From contig QANZ01000439.1 in NCBI GenBank assembly GCA_003254925.1, positions 48,604-112,603 of the forward strand: a stretch of 64,000 bases of DNA. The letters run 5' to 3'. Source of the DNA: Chamaecrista fasciculata (taxonomy: Eukaryota > Streptophyta > Magnoliopsida > Fabales > Fabaceae). This document shows, one piece after another, positions 27,383 through 42,540 of the stretch (position 1 is its first letter; the number at the start of each line of letters is the position of its first letter). The position numbers and the translations under genes are program-made. The notes beneath the pieces are model-generated. The model was not told the DNA's origin, made no database searches, and saw nothing but the letters and a program-made list of their open reading frames with translations.

Positions 27383-28837
27383 ATGTCTACCCTGTTGAAT
27401 AACAGCAGCAGCAAAATGGGTACACCCTCATTCCATGAATTCAAGAAACAAGCTTCTTTCTTCCTCAAGGAGAAAATCAAGACTGCAAGATTAGCACTCA
27501 CTGATGTCACCCCTGCTCAACTGTATGCTTATTCCTTCTTTATATTAAAAACAATTTTCTACATAATCAAAACTAGCTTTTGCTCTGGTTGCGGATCTGT
27601 CATTTTTTTCCTTGTATGTTGTGTTTTGTTGTTTGCAGGATGACAGAAGAGGCCACGAATGGGAATCCATGGGCCCCAGATTCCCCAACACTCAGATCAA
27701 TTTCAAGGGCTGCTTTTGAGGTTGATGATTATTGGAGGATTGTGGAGATTCTGCACAAAAGGTTTATTTAGCAGTTTTCTACCTTTCATATGAAAGATTT
27801 ATGCTGAATAGTATTAATCGTGGATGATTTTGAGACAGACTGGACAAATTTGAGAAGAAGAACTGGAGAGCGTCTTACAATTCTCTGATTGTGATTGAGC
27901 ACTTGTTGACTCAAGGACCAGAAAGTGTGGCACGGGAATTCCAGAGTGCCAAAGATGTCATTAGTCAGATGATCGGCTTTCAGTATATTGATGACACAGG
28001 GTAAGTGATTAAATTTTGTTGCGAAACATAGAAATTTACACGGATACAATACACATGGATAAGTTAAATTCTTAAAAGTGTAAGACACACATGTATATAT
28101 AAATTTTTATAATATCTATTCATAAAACATGTTATGTGTCCTTTTTTTTCCGTCGTAGTGGAGCATAAAAAAATGATTCTATATCGTGTGTCGAACATGT
28201 CGTACACATAAACGATAATACTCTCTCAAAATAAACTGTCTGTGTTGTATAAATATTTTGTAATTCCTTCGCTCATTTTTCTTGAATTTGGAAACTAGTT
28301 ATGAACAAACTTGGGGTGTTTATCAGGTTCAATTGGGGCCTAAATGTCAGAAAGAAAGCAGAAAGGATACTGAAACTGCTAGAAGAAGGATCGCTTCTCA
28401 AAGAAGAGAGAGACAGAGCTCGCAAGCTATCCAGAGGCATTCAAGGGTTTGGAAGTTTCTGCCAACGGCAAACATCACCATCATCATCAACATCATTTAG
28501 CAGATGTAATTCCGACTTTAGCAAACATGAGAATCAGATAAACCAAACCTGTGAGTCTGACTCAAACAAAGAAACTGTCATCTACTGTGAAGATTTGGGT
28601 GATAGTCAGATGCTTCAGAAATCTGAAACAAGTTCAAAGGAAAACGTGGCTCCTTATAAGGAGGAGTTACACATGTGGAACCTGAAAAGGGAGTCAAATT
28701 CACTTCTGGATAGTAGCAAAGAGGATTCTAGGCTTGGTATCTTCATAGAAGAAGATGATCACCCCTTTAATTCAACAGAAAGGCATGCCTCCACTAACCT
28801 GCTTTCTGCCAGAGACGGAATACTACAAGGTTGTTGA
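27383..28837 (+). CDS. ENTH/VHS-family (epsin-like) protein
   Basis: Exons 27383-27522, 27639-27761, 27839-28000, 28327-28837 sum to 936 nt, giving 311 residues, with GT-AG junctions. Residues ~15-170 form an ENTH domain: FHEFKKQASFFLKEKIK, TPAQLMTEEATNG, PWAPDSPTLRSISRAAF, WRASYNSLIVIEHLLTQGP and the following RKKAERILKLLEEG. ENTH domains bind phosphoinositides and support clathrin-coated vesicle formation at the Golgi/endosomes or plasma membrane (family knowledge). The C-terminal ~140 residues are Ser-rich and acidic without clear clathrin-box or NPF motifs, so this is a short plant ENTH protein rather than a full epsin. An in-frame Met 11 codons downstream (MGTPSFHEF) is an alternative start and matches family N-termini better. 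Downstream neighbour at 29393 is convergent. Confidence 0.88.
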
Positions 28838-29392
28838 AGCAATATATATATATAACAGAGATTTAAATGAAAATTAAAAGATACTTGATGATTTTGTTTG
28901 TTCCCTGCAATAAACCAACCTATGTTTTACTCTACTCTTCAAGTATGTTGGTATGCTTTATTCCAACTAGAAATTTAGCTGATGGTTTCTGTTTGTTACA
29001 GACAACTGAGCAATGAATATAGATCTTGGACAATGTATCTATATATCGATCTTCAGAAAAAACACTAAAACGAACATTAAATAATCTGTTCAAGGCATTG
29101 CAAAAAGCTATCTGACATACATCAATAAGAAAGCATCTTATTCTGTAACTAACTAACTAAAAGTCGGGATAACTATAAGCTTGCCAGATTTGTATATTCC
29201 TATGGGTAATTCTAAATGTACAAATAAGTCAGGTTGGTCATATCTGGCTGATTCTGCAAAGTAGCAGAAAAACAACCAATCCTATATAAATAAATAATCT
29301 ACAATGATGAAGCTCAGGCGCAAAAAAGCAACGGGTACACAAAACTAGCATTTACAGATATTAGCTACATATTTAAACGAATCAAAATCAGC
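28838..29392. other. Convergent 3' intergenic region
   Basis: Lies between the ends of the ENTH (+) and U-box kinase (-) genes and probably holds both 3' UTRs. No other gene. Confidence 0.5.
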
Positions 29393-32300
29393 TTAGGATT
29401 TGCAAAGCCAGTCTTGGATTGCAAGACGAAGTGCGTGATTGGGAGTAAGATGCAGGTGACTCAATTTTAAATTAGTCATAGGTGAAGTTTCGTGCCCATT
29501 TTCCAGCCATTCACGTATGGCTTCCCCTTCATAAGTGAATCCGTCTTCTGCAACCTGAGGATCACGCATTATTTCCTGGAAAAAGGAACCAAATGAATTT
29601 ATGCCACGTTAAATATTCTAAATAACTTCATTAGTTGAAGAAAATGAATGGTGTTCTACAAGTAAGCTTAGCTTGGAAATACTATCGTGCAAATTCAAGG
29701 AATGCTAAGTCACAGTAACGATTCTAGTAGCCCAAGCTGACACCCTAATTGGATTTCATTGTGTGTAAGTGTAGGATGTAAAGGATAAGTCACCTGAAGG
29801 ATGGGACACAAGAAAAAAGATGGCACTGGTCGGTCTTCTGAAATATGCAATTGCTCCAATTCTCTTACCAAAGTAGGTGTTAGATCTGGTCTATCTCTAC
29901 CATTTTGTTGACAGCATAGCAGTCCCAGTTCAACCAATCGTTCTGCCACAGCTGGAGGCCATTCTCCAGCTGAAGAGTCCAAAATCAAAGACAATTTTCC
30001 ACTCGAAACTGCCTTGCGTACCTCACCTGCTAATCCAACTGGAAGAGTCCTACCAGTGAGGAGTTGCAAAATGATGAGTCCAAAGGAGTATATATCAGAC
30101 TTGGGTGTCAGTAATCCAGTTCTCTGATACTCTGGATCTGTATATGTAAAAGCACCCTTTGGTTTGGTGCTGAAGCTAAAAGTACGACAATAGAGGGACT
30201 CCTCTGTCACAAGCCTGGAGAATCCAAAATCGCATATCTTGCAGCTAAGTGAAGAATCGAGAAGAATGTTTTCAGGCTTCAGATCACCATGGACAATAGT
30301 TTTAGGTTTGGAGGTATGTAAAAAGCAGAGAGCACTAGCAATTTCAGCAATCATACGTGTTCGGCAATTCCATGTTAGAGGGTTGCTGTTGTTTCTCCGG
30401 AATAGGTGGTCCTGAAGACTCCCATTAGGTAAGTACTCAAATACAAGTGACCAGGCTTCAGGGCAAACACCAAGCAAGGTCAAGAGATGAGGGTGCTGGA
30501 GACTACCAAGAACTTGAACCTGAGCACACAAGGATAAACATTAATTGAAGCAAAGAAGCAAAACATGTTACAGTTTACAGGCCAGAATTATATACAAAGC
30601 CAAAAATGTATTCATTTACAGCATCTAATTACATATGCTGCCAACCCCTTATTCCAGTAATACCAGTTCTGGAAACATCATCCATTTAGATAGAATTGTT
30701 ATTAATATATGAAATACTGCAAATTTATGTAATTATTTGTATCCCATCAATCAATAAACCCTGCATATTGAAATGAATTTTTAAAGGACTTGTTGATTTT
30801 TCTTAAGTGTATGAGACAAGCTAACATGGTGTCTAGTCCGATTAGCTTCAAAAGGTTCTTTTGAAGTTGAATAGCAGTTGCCTGTTATGTAAAACATTGA
30901 TAGGACAAAATTAAAGCATTCAAGATAACTTCAAAAGTGAAAAAACTGTTATGGGCAACTGACCTCTTGGTGAAACTCAGCTGGGCCTTGCATGTTATGT
31001 ATATAAAGTTTCCTTATAGCAACAGTTCTACCCAGCATTTCCCCCTTATAAATACAACCATACCCTCCCTCCCCAATTTTGAAGCTCTCAGAAAAATTGC
31101 ATGTAGCACTTTGAAGATCTGACAACGAAAACTCTGCTAACTCTGGTAATTCTTCAGCAAAACCAATGACTGCATGACAGTGTGCAGCTCCAACTTGTCC
31201 ACGACTTCTCCACCGCTCAAGCCAGCGGAGGGCTTCCATTTTTTGTCGTCTGATTTGCTGCTTTTCTTGCCATAGGGTTGAGATGGATGCTTGAATTAAT
31301 GATAGCTCCTCTGCAGCTTCATCTTGCCTACGGTTTGCTTCCTGTGCGCGATTATCTAAAAGGGCAATATTTCTCATGGTCCTCTGTAGCATACTAGCAA
31401 CTTCTTCCCTCTCTTCCAAGAGCTTTTGTTGCTCCAGTATTGTGGTTCTCAGTGCATTTTCTGCCTCCTTTCTCAGCTTTACTTCAGATGTATGGGCAGA
31501 TTCAAGCATATTGACCTGAAAGAAAGAATATACAAGGTTGGAAAAGAAGTCATGAAATTCGGAAAATACTCGTTTTATATATTTGATATTGTTATTTATC
31601 AGTAATTCCTCTTAGCTTGCCAGGTCTGTTCTGAACACGTTGGTTTTAGAAACCAGCCCAAAGGATCCCAATATTTTGGTGATCACTTCTCTTTTTTGGT
31701 GTAATACTTTATCAACTTTTCTTAAATATATATTGTTTACTTGGTGCAAGTAGTAAGCAAAAATTCAATCAGAACCAGTTTCCTTTTAATAAACAGACAG
31801 AGCATAGGCTTTTTTTGCTAACAAAATCCCAGAATGATGAACACCCAATAGGTTAGGCTTACCTTCTTTATAGCCTCCATGGCTTCTGCTTCCAACCTTT
31901 TGCACTTTAATAGCTCCGAAAACGCCTCATCCATTGCAGCCTCAACTTGTATTTTGACTTCAGTTAGTTGAGCACATATTCTTTCCTCCTCAATATCTGG
32001 ATAAGTCTCTAAATACCCCCCAGTAGAATTTTGGGGAGAACAAGAACTGGTACAACTGAATGATTTGAATGAAGAAGTTGCCTCTATTTCAACGATTTCA
32101 CCCTGAGAGAAACTACCAGTTCCAGGACAGATTACACTTTCAGAATTTGATTCAAGACATTCTGATTGGAATAGTTCATTCTTGTCATCTTGAAATGATC
32201 TGATTCTCAAGCTCTCTGAGGCTACAATCTCAGGTTGGGCATGTGAAGACAGAGAACAAGGATTCTCAGAAGCTTCTCTTGTCCATATGTGTTTACCCTT

Positions 32301-33570
32301 GTGGATAAACCATATTTCACAGAACGGGGGAGCATTCTTGGCAGCATAATTTGCTTTTCTGGAATTCCTTTTCACCTTCACGCAGCTGCATTTTTTTCAT
32401 TATAATTTTACAAGAGGTTTATTCATCACTTTGATGGCTATTCTGAAAAAGATTTGTTTGATTTTCAAATATTTCATTATCATTCCGTTACTTACTTTTC
32501 TGGTACTGCTCCTACGACAAGCTTCCTAATACCATGCCTGATAATTGAATCAACAATCCCTTTCTGCACTTGTTCAGCTTCAGCTATGATGCTTGTGGCG
32601 TTAACCTGAAAGAGGTCACTTTTAAGGAAAATCATTAACAATAGATTTACTACACAAATTAGATATACTCTGATAGGAGAAATCTTTAATTAAAATCAAA
32701 TAAATTTCAACTATATTATTCCACATATCTTGAACACAGAGGGCATTTAAACAGAAAGTTTCCTTATAGAGAACCGGATTTCGAATACACAATTTTTTTG
32801 CCACTACTGAGGACAGAGCAATGTGGAAAAAGCAGAAAACCAACTAAAATATCCAGTCAGGCGGATAAAATGAGGATTGACAAGCAGAAATCATAACGCC
32901 CCTACCCAAAAAAGAAATAAATTAAACACAGTGAACATATATACGCATAGATATGGATACCTTAGCTGCACGGCAAATACTCGAGTAATTTTCCAAAAGT
33001 CTCGTGGTCTGCTCTCTTTCCTCTGCTCTAAAAGCAGACACAACTTGCGGATTTGCTCGGGACGCAGGCAATTTTCCTACTGCTCAACAAATCGAAATTA
33101 ACTCACATGTAAAATTGAGATTCTGCAAGGGAAAAACTATAGCTAAAAGTTTCCCAAAACAAATTTGAGCAAAATGAGCTAAATTGCCATATGAAAGAAA
33201 AAGTCCCCTCCCACCAGTATTCTAACAATACCAAAAACTCACACTCTAAACATTCAATCACAGTCTACAATTCGAGAAAGCCTATAGCGAACACGCAGGT
33301 AAGCGAATCAGACTTACAAAGAGTGGGAATCAAGGGGGAAGGTTGATGAACATGGAGTATGCAAATTTGTGAGTTCCTAAAGCGGTTGAAAGTCCATTGA
33401 AGCAAATTGAGAGATTTGTCAGGTGATTTCCCGACAGCTACGTACACAGTTTCATCACATTCTGCCATAGCCTCCGGTACCGGAGAAGTCGCCGGAGAGA
33501 AGGCAGAAATAGGGTGTCCGGTGGGTACATATAGGTGAAGAGGATGATGCGAAGGGCTCAAAAGCTCCAT
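29393..33570 (-). CDS. USP-kinase-U-box E3 ubiquitin ligase (PUB33-like)
   Basis: Exons in order: 33318-33570, 32961-33079, 32496-32605, 31863-32385, 30964-31515, 29794-30519, 29393-29575. They sum to 2466 nt, giving 821 residues, with phases consistent throughout. Order: an N-terminal universal-stress-protein-like domain (YVAVGKSPDKSLNLLQW to KLVVGAVPENC), a Ser-rich linker, a coiled coil (~residues 340-480), a protein kinase domain, and a C-terminal U-box (SFFLCPILQEIMRDPQVAEDG). Kinase motifs: GEGGYGCIYKG loop, IVHGDLKPENILLD catalytic loop, CDFG. The ATP-binding Lys position reads VAIRKL rather than VAIK; see findings. HGD in place of HRD is usual in this clade. The U-box recruits E2 enzymes. 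Upstream starts are possible; this Met gives the longest frame, but MAECDETVYVAVG 35 codons later is the alternative. Confidence 0.92.
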
Positions 33571-35208
33571 TTGGCTATGGAATCAGCGGAGGAAAGAGAA
33601 ATTGCGGCATTTGGGTTGGATTTGCAGTTTCAGGGTCACTTCTCGCTTTCTTCCAATTTCCAAAGAGGAAGGCTTGACTTTTGCACTCACTGGATTCGGT
33701 ATTACTCGCTAGCGCGTGGTGTCCCTCTCTTTGTTAAAATATGGTGGAACTCGATCTGGAACTGTAAATTGGAATTCTGTTATTTATGTGTGTAACCCTT
33801 AAATTAAAAACAAACCCGATTATTAAGTTGGGATTGGCTTTGTCACGCGTAGACTTTGTCTCACAGTTGCCAAAAGGAATTTGTTAACCGTGTGTGATGG
33901 ACATGGACAGTTAAAAATCCCTTGAATTACATTGGAGAAGACAAAAAAATTAAACCAACTTTTTAATTTTTAAGATGTAAAAGGTCGTGAAGAAAAATTT
34001 GCGATTGTCTTGTTAGTATTGCCTGTGAAACTAAGACTTACACTAATAATTTAACAAATAATATTTCTTTAGCTTTAATTATTTTACGATGATTTTATAT
34101 GAAAGTATATCGAGAATCGAAGTGTAGAGAAAGTTCAAATAAGACTCGCGCAGAGAAAACAAATACGTAGTATTTTGTCATATATGTATTTTTTTTCCTG
34201 CGACTTTGTAAATTAAAGAATCAAGGGTGGGGCTTGCATTGAAAATTATTGCATTCATAATATACACCATTAAACAATGCAATCCATTCAAATGAAAATT
34301 TCAAGAAAGCCAAACCAATAGTCTACTTACCTAACCAGCAGAAAGTCTCATATTTATTGGCTGATTAGGTGACAGGAGTACTAAATTCGAGTATTCAATA
34401 CCAATGAGTGAAATCATTAAAAGAAATTAACTGTTAATTCTTATATATGTGAAACTTATTTTGTAGAACAATCTTTAAGAAAAACTTTTAATCACGTTTT
34501 ACTCGTCTTTTTATTTATCGGCCAATGTTCTCTACTCGTCTTTTTTAAATTGAAGTAATCGTGACTTTTAGTCGTTGTTTTTTTTTCGCTTGTTTGAATA
34601 AAATAATGCAAGTATTTTAAAATAGCAAATTCAACTAATCAAGTANACGTGTGCAGGCGCGTCCACGTGGCAGCCCGCCATTGGTCCTCGCCGCACCGCA
34701 CGGTGTGCGGTACGGCAGAGGATCCATTGCCCATTTAACTGATGCAGCCCTCACCTTTTTGACTATGAAAGCAAGAAAGTTAATAAAATATACTATACAC
34801 TAATATTGTAAGAAATAGTTCGAACATTTCAACCAATTTAATCGTTGAATAGATTAAAAAATGAGTTAGTTCGACTATGGGATCTTGAGCACATGTTGTA
34901 ACAAGTATTTATCATTAAATTCAAGGTGAATTTATTTCCTTGGAAAATTTTACTGCCTGTGGCTCTTCATACTAATCTTACTTCTGTTACTACAGGCTTA
35001 AAAGATACTTCGGACTGCGGAGAAAAAATTATTTATTTTCCTAAAGCTTCCAGAATAATAATAAAATATTCATGGATCCAACCCAATGAGAGGCGGATAA
35101 ACTGGTAACCTTATCATTTAGCAACCAACTTGCATACGTTGTAATGAGAAGTGTAGCACACAAGTATAAAGTTATAGTTGAAAAAGCTTTAAAAGCACAT
35201 ATTATTGA
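33571..35208. other. Intergenic between U-box kinase promoter and actin 3' end
   Basis: AT-rich with one GC-rich hairpin (about 34650-34730). A reading frame on plus at 33535-33795 overlaps the U-box gene's start region and has no domain. No supported gene. Confidence 0.45.
34682..34724. other. GC-rich imperfect hairpin
   Basis: Arms CCGCACCGCAC (34691-34701) and GTGCGGTACGG (34705-34715) pair with one mismatch around a 3-nt loop. Pairing continues outward through TCCTC / GAGGA and GG / CC. It stands out as a GC island in AT-rich DNA. It could be a short element or an unknown folded transcript. A single N lies just upstream at 34646. Confidence 0.55.
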
Positions 35209-35465
35209 ATCATGTTAAAATAACTGACGTCATGATGATGCCACTAAGTATTAATAAATATATCGACAAACAAAACGTAATAATTAATCGAATGGTAAAG
35301 TAAAACAATGAAAGAATTAACTCTGCCCTCAACTCCACTCTCCCCTGACTCACCGTTTCAATAAACACAGCGAAAAGATTTTTAAGAGAAATTGTCGGTC
35401 CTTGCAAGATGCAATAGCATCGCCAAATGTGAAGGCCATATTTCCACAAAGCCACACTGCACAAA

Positions 35466-37536
<2,071 letters not shown>

Positions 37537-37549
37537 TTTCTATCACCAG

Positions 37550-38433
37550 CTGAACAAAGAAAACAATTATATTCAGAAAATTAAGGCTAGGGATAAAAGG
37601 AGATATAAACAATTTAAAGAAAAGGAACATTTGATTTGCTTGGACTTTTTATATTGGCAATATTTTGATCATGACTAGAAAACTTACTCCATTTTCTGGA
37701 ATTATATCATGTGTGACAAACTGACATTACAAATTCCAGCTTGTTGTTAGACCAAGAGCATGCAATCTAACTATCTACGCACATTCTGGTATAAAACATA
37801 AAGACCTTAAACGTTTGATCTATTCAATTATAGCAGGCTAGCATCAATCTCTATTCTCTAGTACTCCCAAACATTAAAACGGATCGTCTCCGTTTGTATT
37901 TAAACAACCAAATAGTAGAATTGTAAAGACGGAGGAGACAATTACCGATTGGCTCCACAAGCCGCAAAATCATTGCAAATATACTGAAATCGGAAAACTA
38001 AATATCTACGTTCCAAACATCTTCTGAAGTATATATACTTTATCAGTTATCACATTCTCATCATGTTTGTAATTGGAAAAAGAAATCAAACACAAATAAG
38101 ACATGAGAAGCAAATGCACAGTTGCTCTGAATCCAATTCCTATCACTTGAAGGCTATAGGTTTCCCTGAATACGTAAGTTTGGCTAGAACACAATCTACC
38201 AGCAAATCCAACATTAGTGCATTAGCAACAACAATGCGGAACCATATTACCACAGATCAATCATGATCATCTAGCATCCATCAACACCAGAACCTCACAC
38301 TACCATTTCAAATTGAGAGATCTCAAATTACATTGAAATGACGACGAATCCAAACCATAGAACTGCGAAACATAATTCGAAAAGTAGAACATGAATTGAG
38401 AAAAAAGGCGAGGCAAATAGAAGAGAATTTGAC
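37550..38433 (-). other. Actin 5' UTR leader intron
   Basis: The acceptor GTTCAG|CTGG lies 14 nt before the ATG and a donor TTCAG|GTCAAATTC is at about 38433. An 884 bp leader intron just upstream of the start is the standard plant actin arrangement and often boosts expression. Non-coding leader exon is about 38434-38530. Confidence 0.7.
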
Positions 38434-38557
38434 CTGAAGATTCCCTAGAAGTGGCGTGAAAAAGAGAGGATTGTCCAATCTCAGTCAGCTAGGTTGTTAA
38501 ACTAATAGATGAGACGGAAAGCACGCCCAAATGAAAGCTCTCCTTCAATGGATTCGC

Positions 38558-38573
38558 GTTTATAAATAAATGA
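38558..38573 (-). promoter_or_regulatory. TATA box of the actin gene
   Basis: The minus strand reads ATTTATTTATAAACGC about 30-40 bp upstream of the inferred non-coding leader exon (about 38434-38530). Good spacing for a plant TATA promoter. Confidence 0.55.
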
Positions 38574-41471
38574 TAGCGCTCAACATTCACGTCCACGACA
38601 TGCCTGAAACCTATCACCCAACCCCGATAATTCAAACGATATTCATGTTCCTCCTGACACGTGTCCTTCGATCTGTGGCTACCTACCGATCCAGGTTGTT
38701 TTCGAATGTGCGGTCAAATTCCGATATTCCAATTTTAGTACTATCAGCTTAATGGGCCCAAAACTTTAGGCCCATTAGTCTTATAGACCTTGGGCTTGGC
38801 CTAGTCACAGCTTGAAGATCTCAAGTCCAAAACCAAACAGTTTTTTTACCCCTTTGGATAATTTTCTAGTATACAAACTTCAACACATAACCTCTGAAGA
38901 ACGAGACATGTATCAGTGAAAATTAGTATTTCAATTGAAATCATGCAGGGTAGCTAATTGAAGAAGATGATAAAGTGTATATATGGCAAGAACAATATAA
39001 TTATATTTCGTTTTGAATGTTGGTTTTAACTGATGCATGGGATGTTGTCACTTCTGGTGATATATGATTTAAGAATGAGAAGTAACTTATTTAGTTTAAT
39101 TTGAGGTTTGTGTTAAAATTATAATTGAGGGGTTATATATGTATATTTATAGAAGCACCTTCTCTGTTTATTTTAATTAATATAAAAGGTGGGAAGTGAT
39201 TGACATTTTGCAGGGAGAGATGATTGTTGGAGATGGGGACATGATGATCTTGGATGGGAAGCAGAATCATTAAGCATGAGCATGGGATGCAATTATGTCT
39301 CATGAGAGTGTGTGTTATGTGTTTTCTTTAGTCTTTACTTTTACACACTTGGACACCCCCACTTTCTCATGCCTTTTAATTTAATTACTTGTTAATTCAT
39401 TGTAGGATATATAGCTAGTACATAATCTGCTCATAATGTTACTATTAGATCTCCAAAATAGAATACATTGTACAAGAAAATTTGGTAGCTATGTATAGCA
39501 CATCGTCCTCCTCTGTGTTTTAGTTTATTTGCACTTTTGTACTTATAAATTTAAATGTTATGGTGGAGAAATTTGAAGTTAAATCCTCTTATGTGAATCG
39601 TTCAAAGTCTTTAATTAGCTAGCTAGTGACATGTACTTTCCTTTTACATGAATATGAAGCAAGCATTCACCAGTTAGCTAGATATATATAGAAATACAAC
39701 CTAAAGAAAATGGATTATGTATTCGAAGTGGTTTGGGTTGCAATTAAAACTTGAGGGGAAGTTGGGGAAATTTAAAGAAGCTAGGGTAAAAGCAGAAAGT
39801 GGAAGGACGAATGTATATATATTAATTAATTATGTGGTCCACCCAAAGTTTATTAATAACTTTATTGATGTGGTGAAATCCAAGCAATCCAGTTTTGGTC
39901 CTCCACCATCTGCACATTATGTTCATCCTGTCACTTTCATCATAAAACTGCTAGAATATATAGAAATTAATTAAAAGCTTCAACTTTCAATAGTAAAATG
40001 GGTATTATAAGATTTATTATTACGTACAAAGTTTGAGACAAGTAATTAAAAGTTGATAGTTTTTTCATAGCATTAGCAACACACTGATGAGGAATCATCA
40101 GAAAAAAAAAGGGGGAAAAATGAGTAACTGTGTCTCAGTCTCTCCCCAAAATAATGAAACATACCTAATCTCTTAACTTCCTCTGGTTGGTTCATATTCA
40201 ACTATGGGAATCCTAAGTCCAAGACTAAAATCAAAATCTATTTATAACACCAGAAAATGGCCGGCATTATATCCATAACGCCCAATTTTCAAAATTCAAA
40301 TCCACTTTGTATTGCCAACTTTGTTTTGAAAACGATTCTCCTTCAATGTACAATTTCGAGTAAATTAACAATTCAATCATTTAAATATTATTAAATTAAT
40401 AATTTAGTATTTAAAATATTAAAATGTATAATTTAATTTTTTAAAGAGTCAAACAATATACTTAATAGTCTTTTTTATAATAAATTTAAAAATATACATA
40501 TCATCTAATTTTTTTCAGAGACTAATGATTATATCGTTTAGTCATTTATTATCAATTCAATAATTTTTCAGAAAATTAGCTTACTCTATATTTTGACTTT
40601 CTCATCGTTTATTGATAAAAATGATAAAAGATAGCAATGGGTGAACCACTGACGACTGTGCTGTTTCATCATAAATCGTTTTATATGTTATCTTATACCT
40701 ATGCTTCATATTACTGTTGACCTTTTTCTATTATTTAGTTACTTTTATGGGAAAAACAAATGAACTGATTCATTTTTTATATATATCTCTTGAACTGTTT
40801 TGTTTGTCCGCCTACAGCATATTATATAGTTACACTCTTTCCTTGCACGCCTTATTAGGCACACAAATTGGTTCAATTAAACAAATCTGGACATATGATT
40901 ATATGAAGAAAAAAAAGACTTATTTACAAAATAAAAAGAAAAACGATAATTAGCCATCATGGATCGTCCAAAAGACAATGAAATCTATATGTGTTTAAGT
41001 GCAATTATATCGTTCGGGACAAGAACTTCTTCTTTTCATTTTTTCGTTGTACCATATTAAATCAAAGAAAAATATTAACCACGCTAATACTAAATCCATT
41101 TCAAAGAGGTGAAACATTTGGATGAGCCTAATGAATGCCTTTTAGCGACCAATTTACAAGCCGGCAAAGCAATGTTTTCTGAGTAAAAAGTTTATGGGAA
41201 AAAGGTTTCCTCCGTTTTCTCGCCGTTGAAAAGGAATCGATCGCCACGTGTTATTTTCCTGCAAAACAAACAAACTAAACCAGATTATAATAGGTTATTT
41301 TCATTTGAAATATTTTAAAATAAGTTCCTCAAATCTAAAATATATATAATTGATTTACTTATGTGTGAAATGTTATCTTAATCAGTCAATTCGAACTCTC
41401 TCAAATTATGATAAAAAAATTATTGAAATAAAGAATTTTTGGTTTTATATATCTATGATGATCAAATACTT
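38574..41471. other. Intergenic, no gene seen
   Basis: AT-rich. Paired GGGCCCA / AGGCCCATTA site II-like motifs at 38755-38780 may belong to the actin upstream region. I see no family-recognisable coding segment; small reading frames such as 39717-39974 are unsupported. Confidence 0.45.
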
Positions 41472-41665
41472 TAGGTGAGTTGGAACATGGACTCACCAAA
41501 GATATAGCATATCTCTAAGTTCTATGGACGTTTACAAATCGCCTATCAACAAGGTCATAGGGATACCTATAGATCGTCTACTAATAAGGTTCTCAAATTG
41601 ATAGTTAGATTTGAACTCACGACATTGTAGATTACGAGTTAACTCTTGTCCACTTGGCCAACTTT
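41472..41665 (-). mobile_element. tRNA-derived SINE
   Basis: On the minus strand, box A (TGGCCAAGTGG) and box B (GAGTTCAAATC) are about 35 bp apart, the RNA polymerase III internal promoter layout. They are followed by TAGTAGACGATCT, GATTTGTAAACG and TTTGGTGAG in the same order as in the copy at 10335-10516. No clear A tail or target repeat visible. Confidence 0.7.
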
Positions 41666-42400
41666 ATTGGGGGTTGGTTTTATAAATCTAAATATATATA
41701 TATATATATTAAGAAATTAATATTAAAAAGATGGAAGAAAGATACAGAACATGATATTAGCGTAAAGATAAGTAGCATGCAGATCGCTAATACCAGAATC
41801 CAGATGGTGTTCCTGTAGTAAACCACGTGCTTACATATGTGCATCAGAAATAGAGAAACATGAAAAGAGAAGGCAGACAAAAAAAAATCAGAAATTAATT
41901 AGTATAATTAATTTAATGGCTGACTCGCGGAGAAAGTCCCCTCTTCCCCTCCTATATCTTATAGCTGCTAGTGAGAGAAATTAAAGAGAGTGTTATATCT
42001 ATGTGTGTTTGTTTGCATTGGATCCTTCGCCGAAGTGGTGGGTTTCAAAATTGAGCCTCTCACTCACACTCTTATATTCAATCTTCCCCTTTCTCTCTCT
42101 TTCCAATTTCTCTATAGCGTAAAGAAGTGATGAGAGCACAAACACACATGAATATGATGAAGGTCGTTTTGGGGTTGTAGAGGTAAAGTCCAAACAAGGT
42201 CTCAAAAACCCCTATAAAAAAATATAGGAATATGGCCATTTGTTTATGTTCCTAGCTGTACAGGTGCAACCAATTTCATCTACCTATCTATACCATGCAA
42301 TACCAATATCCTTTTCTCTTTGTTCCCTTCCAAAACTCTCTCTTATCTCTTCATTTAGCTTTCAAATTTCAATTCATTCATTTCATTAATTAATCCTTTC
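41666..42400. other. SMR upstream region, no gene seen
   Basis: (TA)n run at about 41693-41710, then a pyrimidine-rich promoter region. No supported gene. Confidence 0.4.
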
Positions 42401-42412
42401 TTCTATATATAT
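42401..42412 (+). promoter_or_regulatory. TATA box of the SMR gene
   Basis: TTCTATATATAT about 130 bp before the ATG. Predicts a leader of about 100 nt, which would include an overlapping upstream ATG at 42507. Confidence 0.5.
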
Positions 42413-42540
42413 TTTGTCTATTTCCTCTTGATTCTACACCCCATCATTTCAAAACTTCATCTTCCTTAATTATTGTTTCTGTTTAAAAAAATCTTATTTG
42501 ATTTTTATGGTATCCGAATTCGGGTCATTTCGCTTCATGC

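Noticed and set aside
33535-33795. 86-codon plus frame divergent from the U-box kinase
   Set aside because: Overlaps the U-box gene's first exon and leader antisense; no domain.
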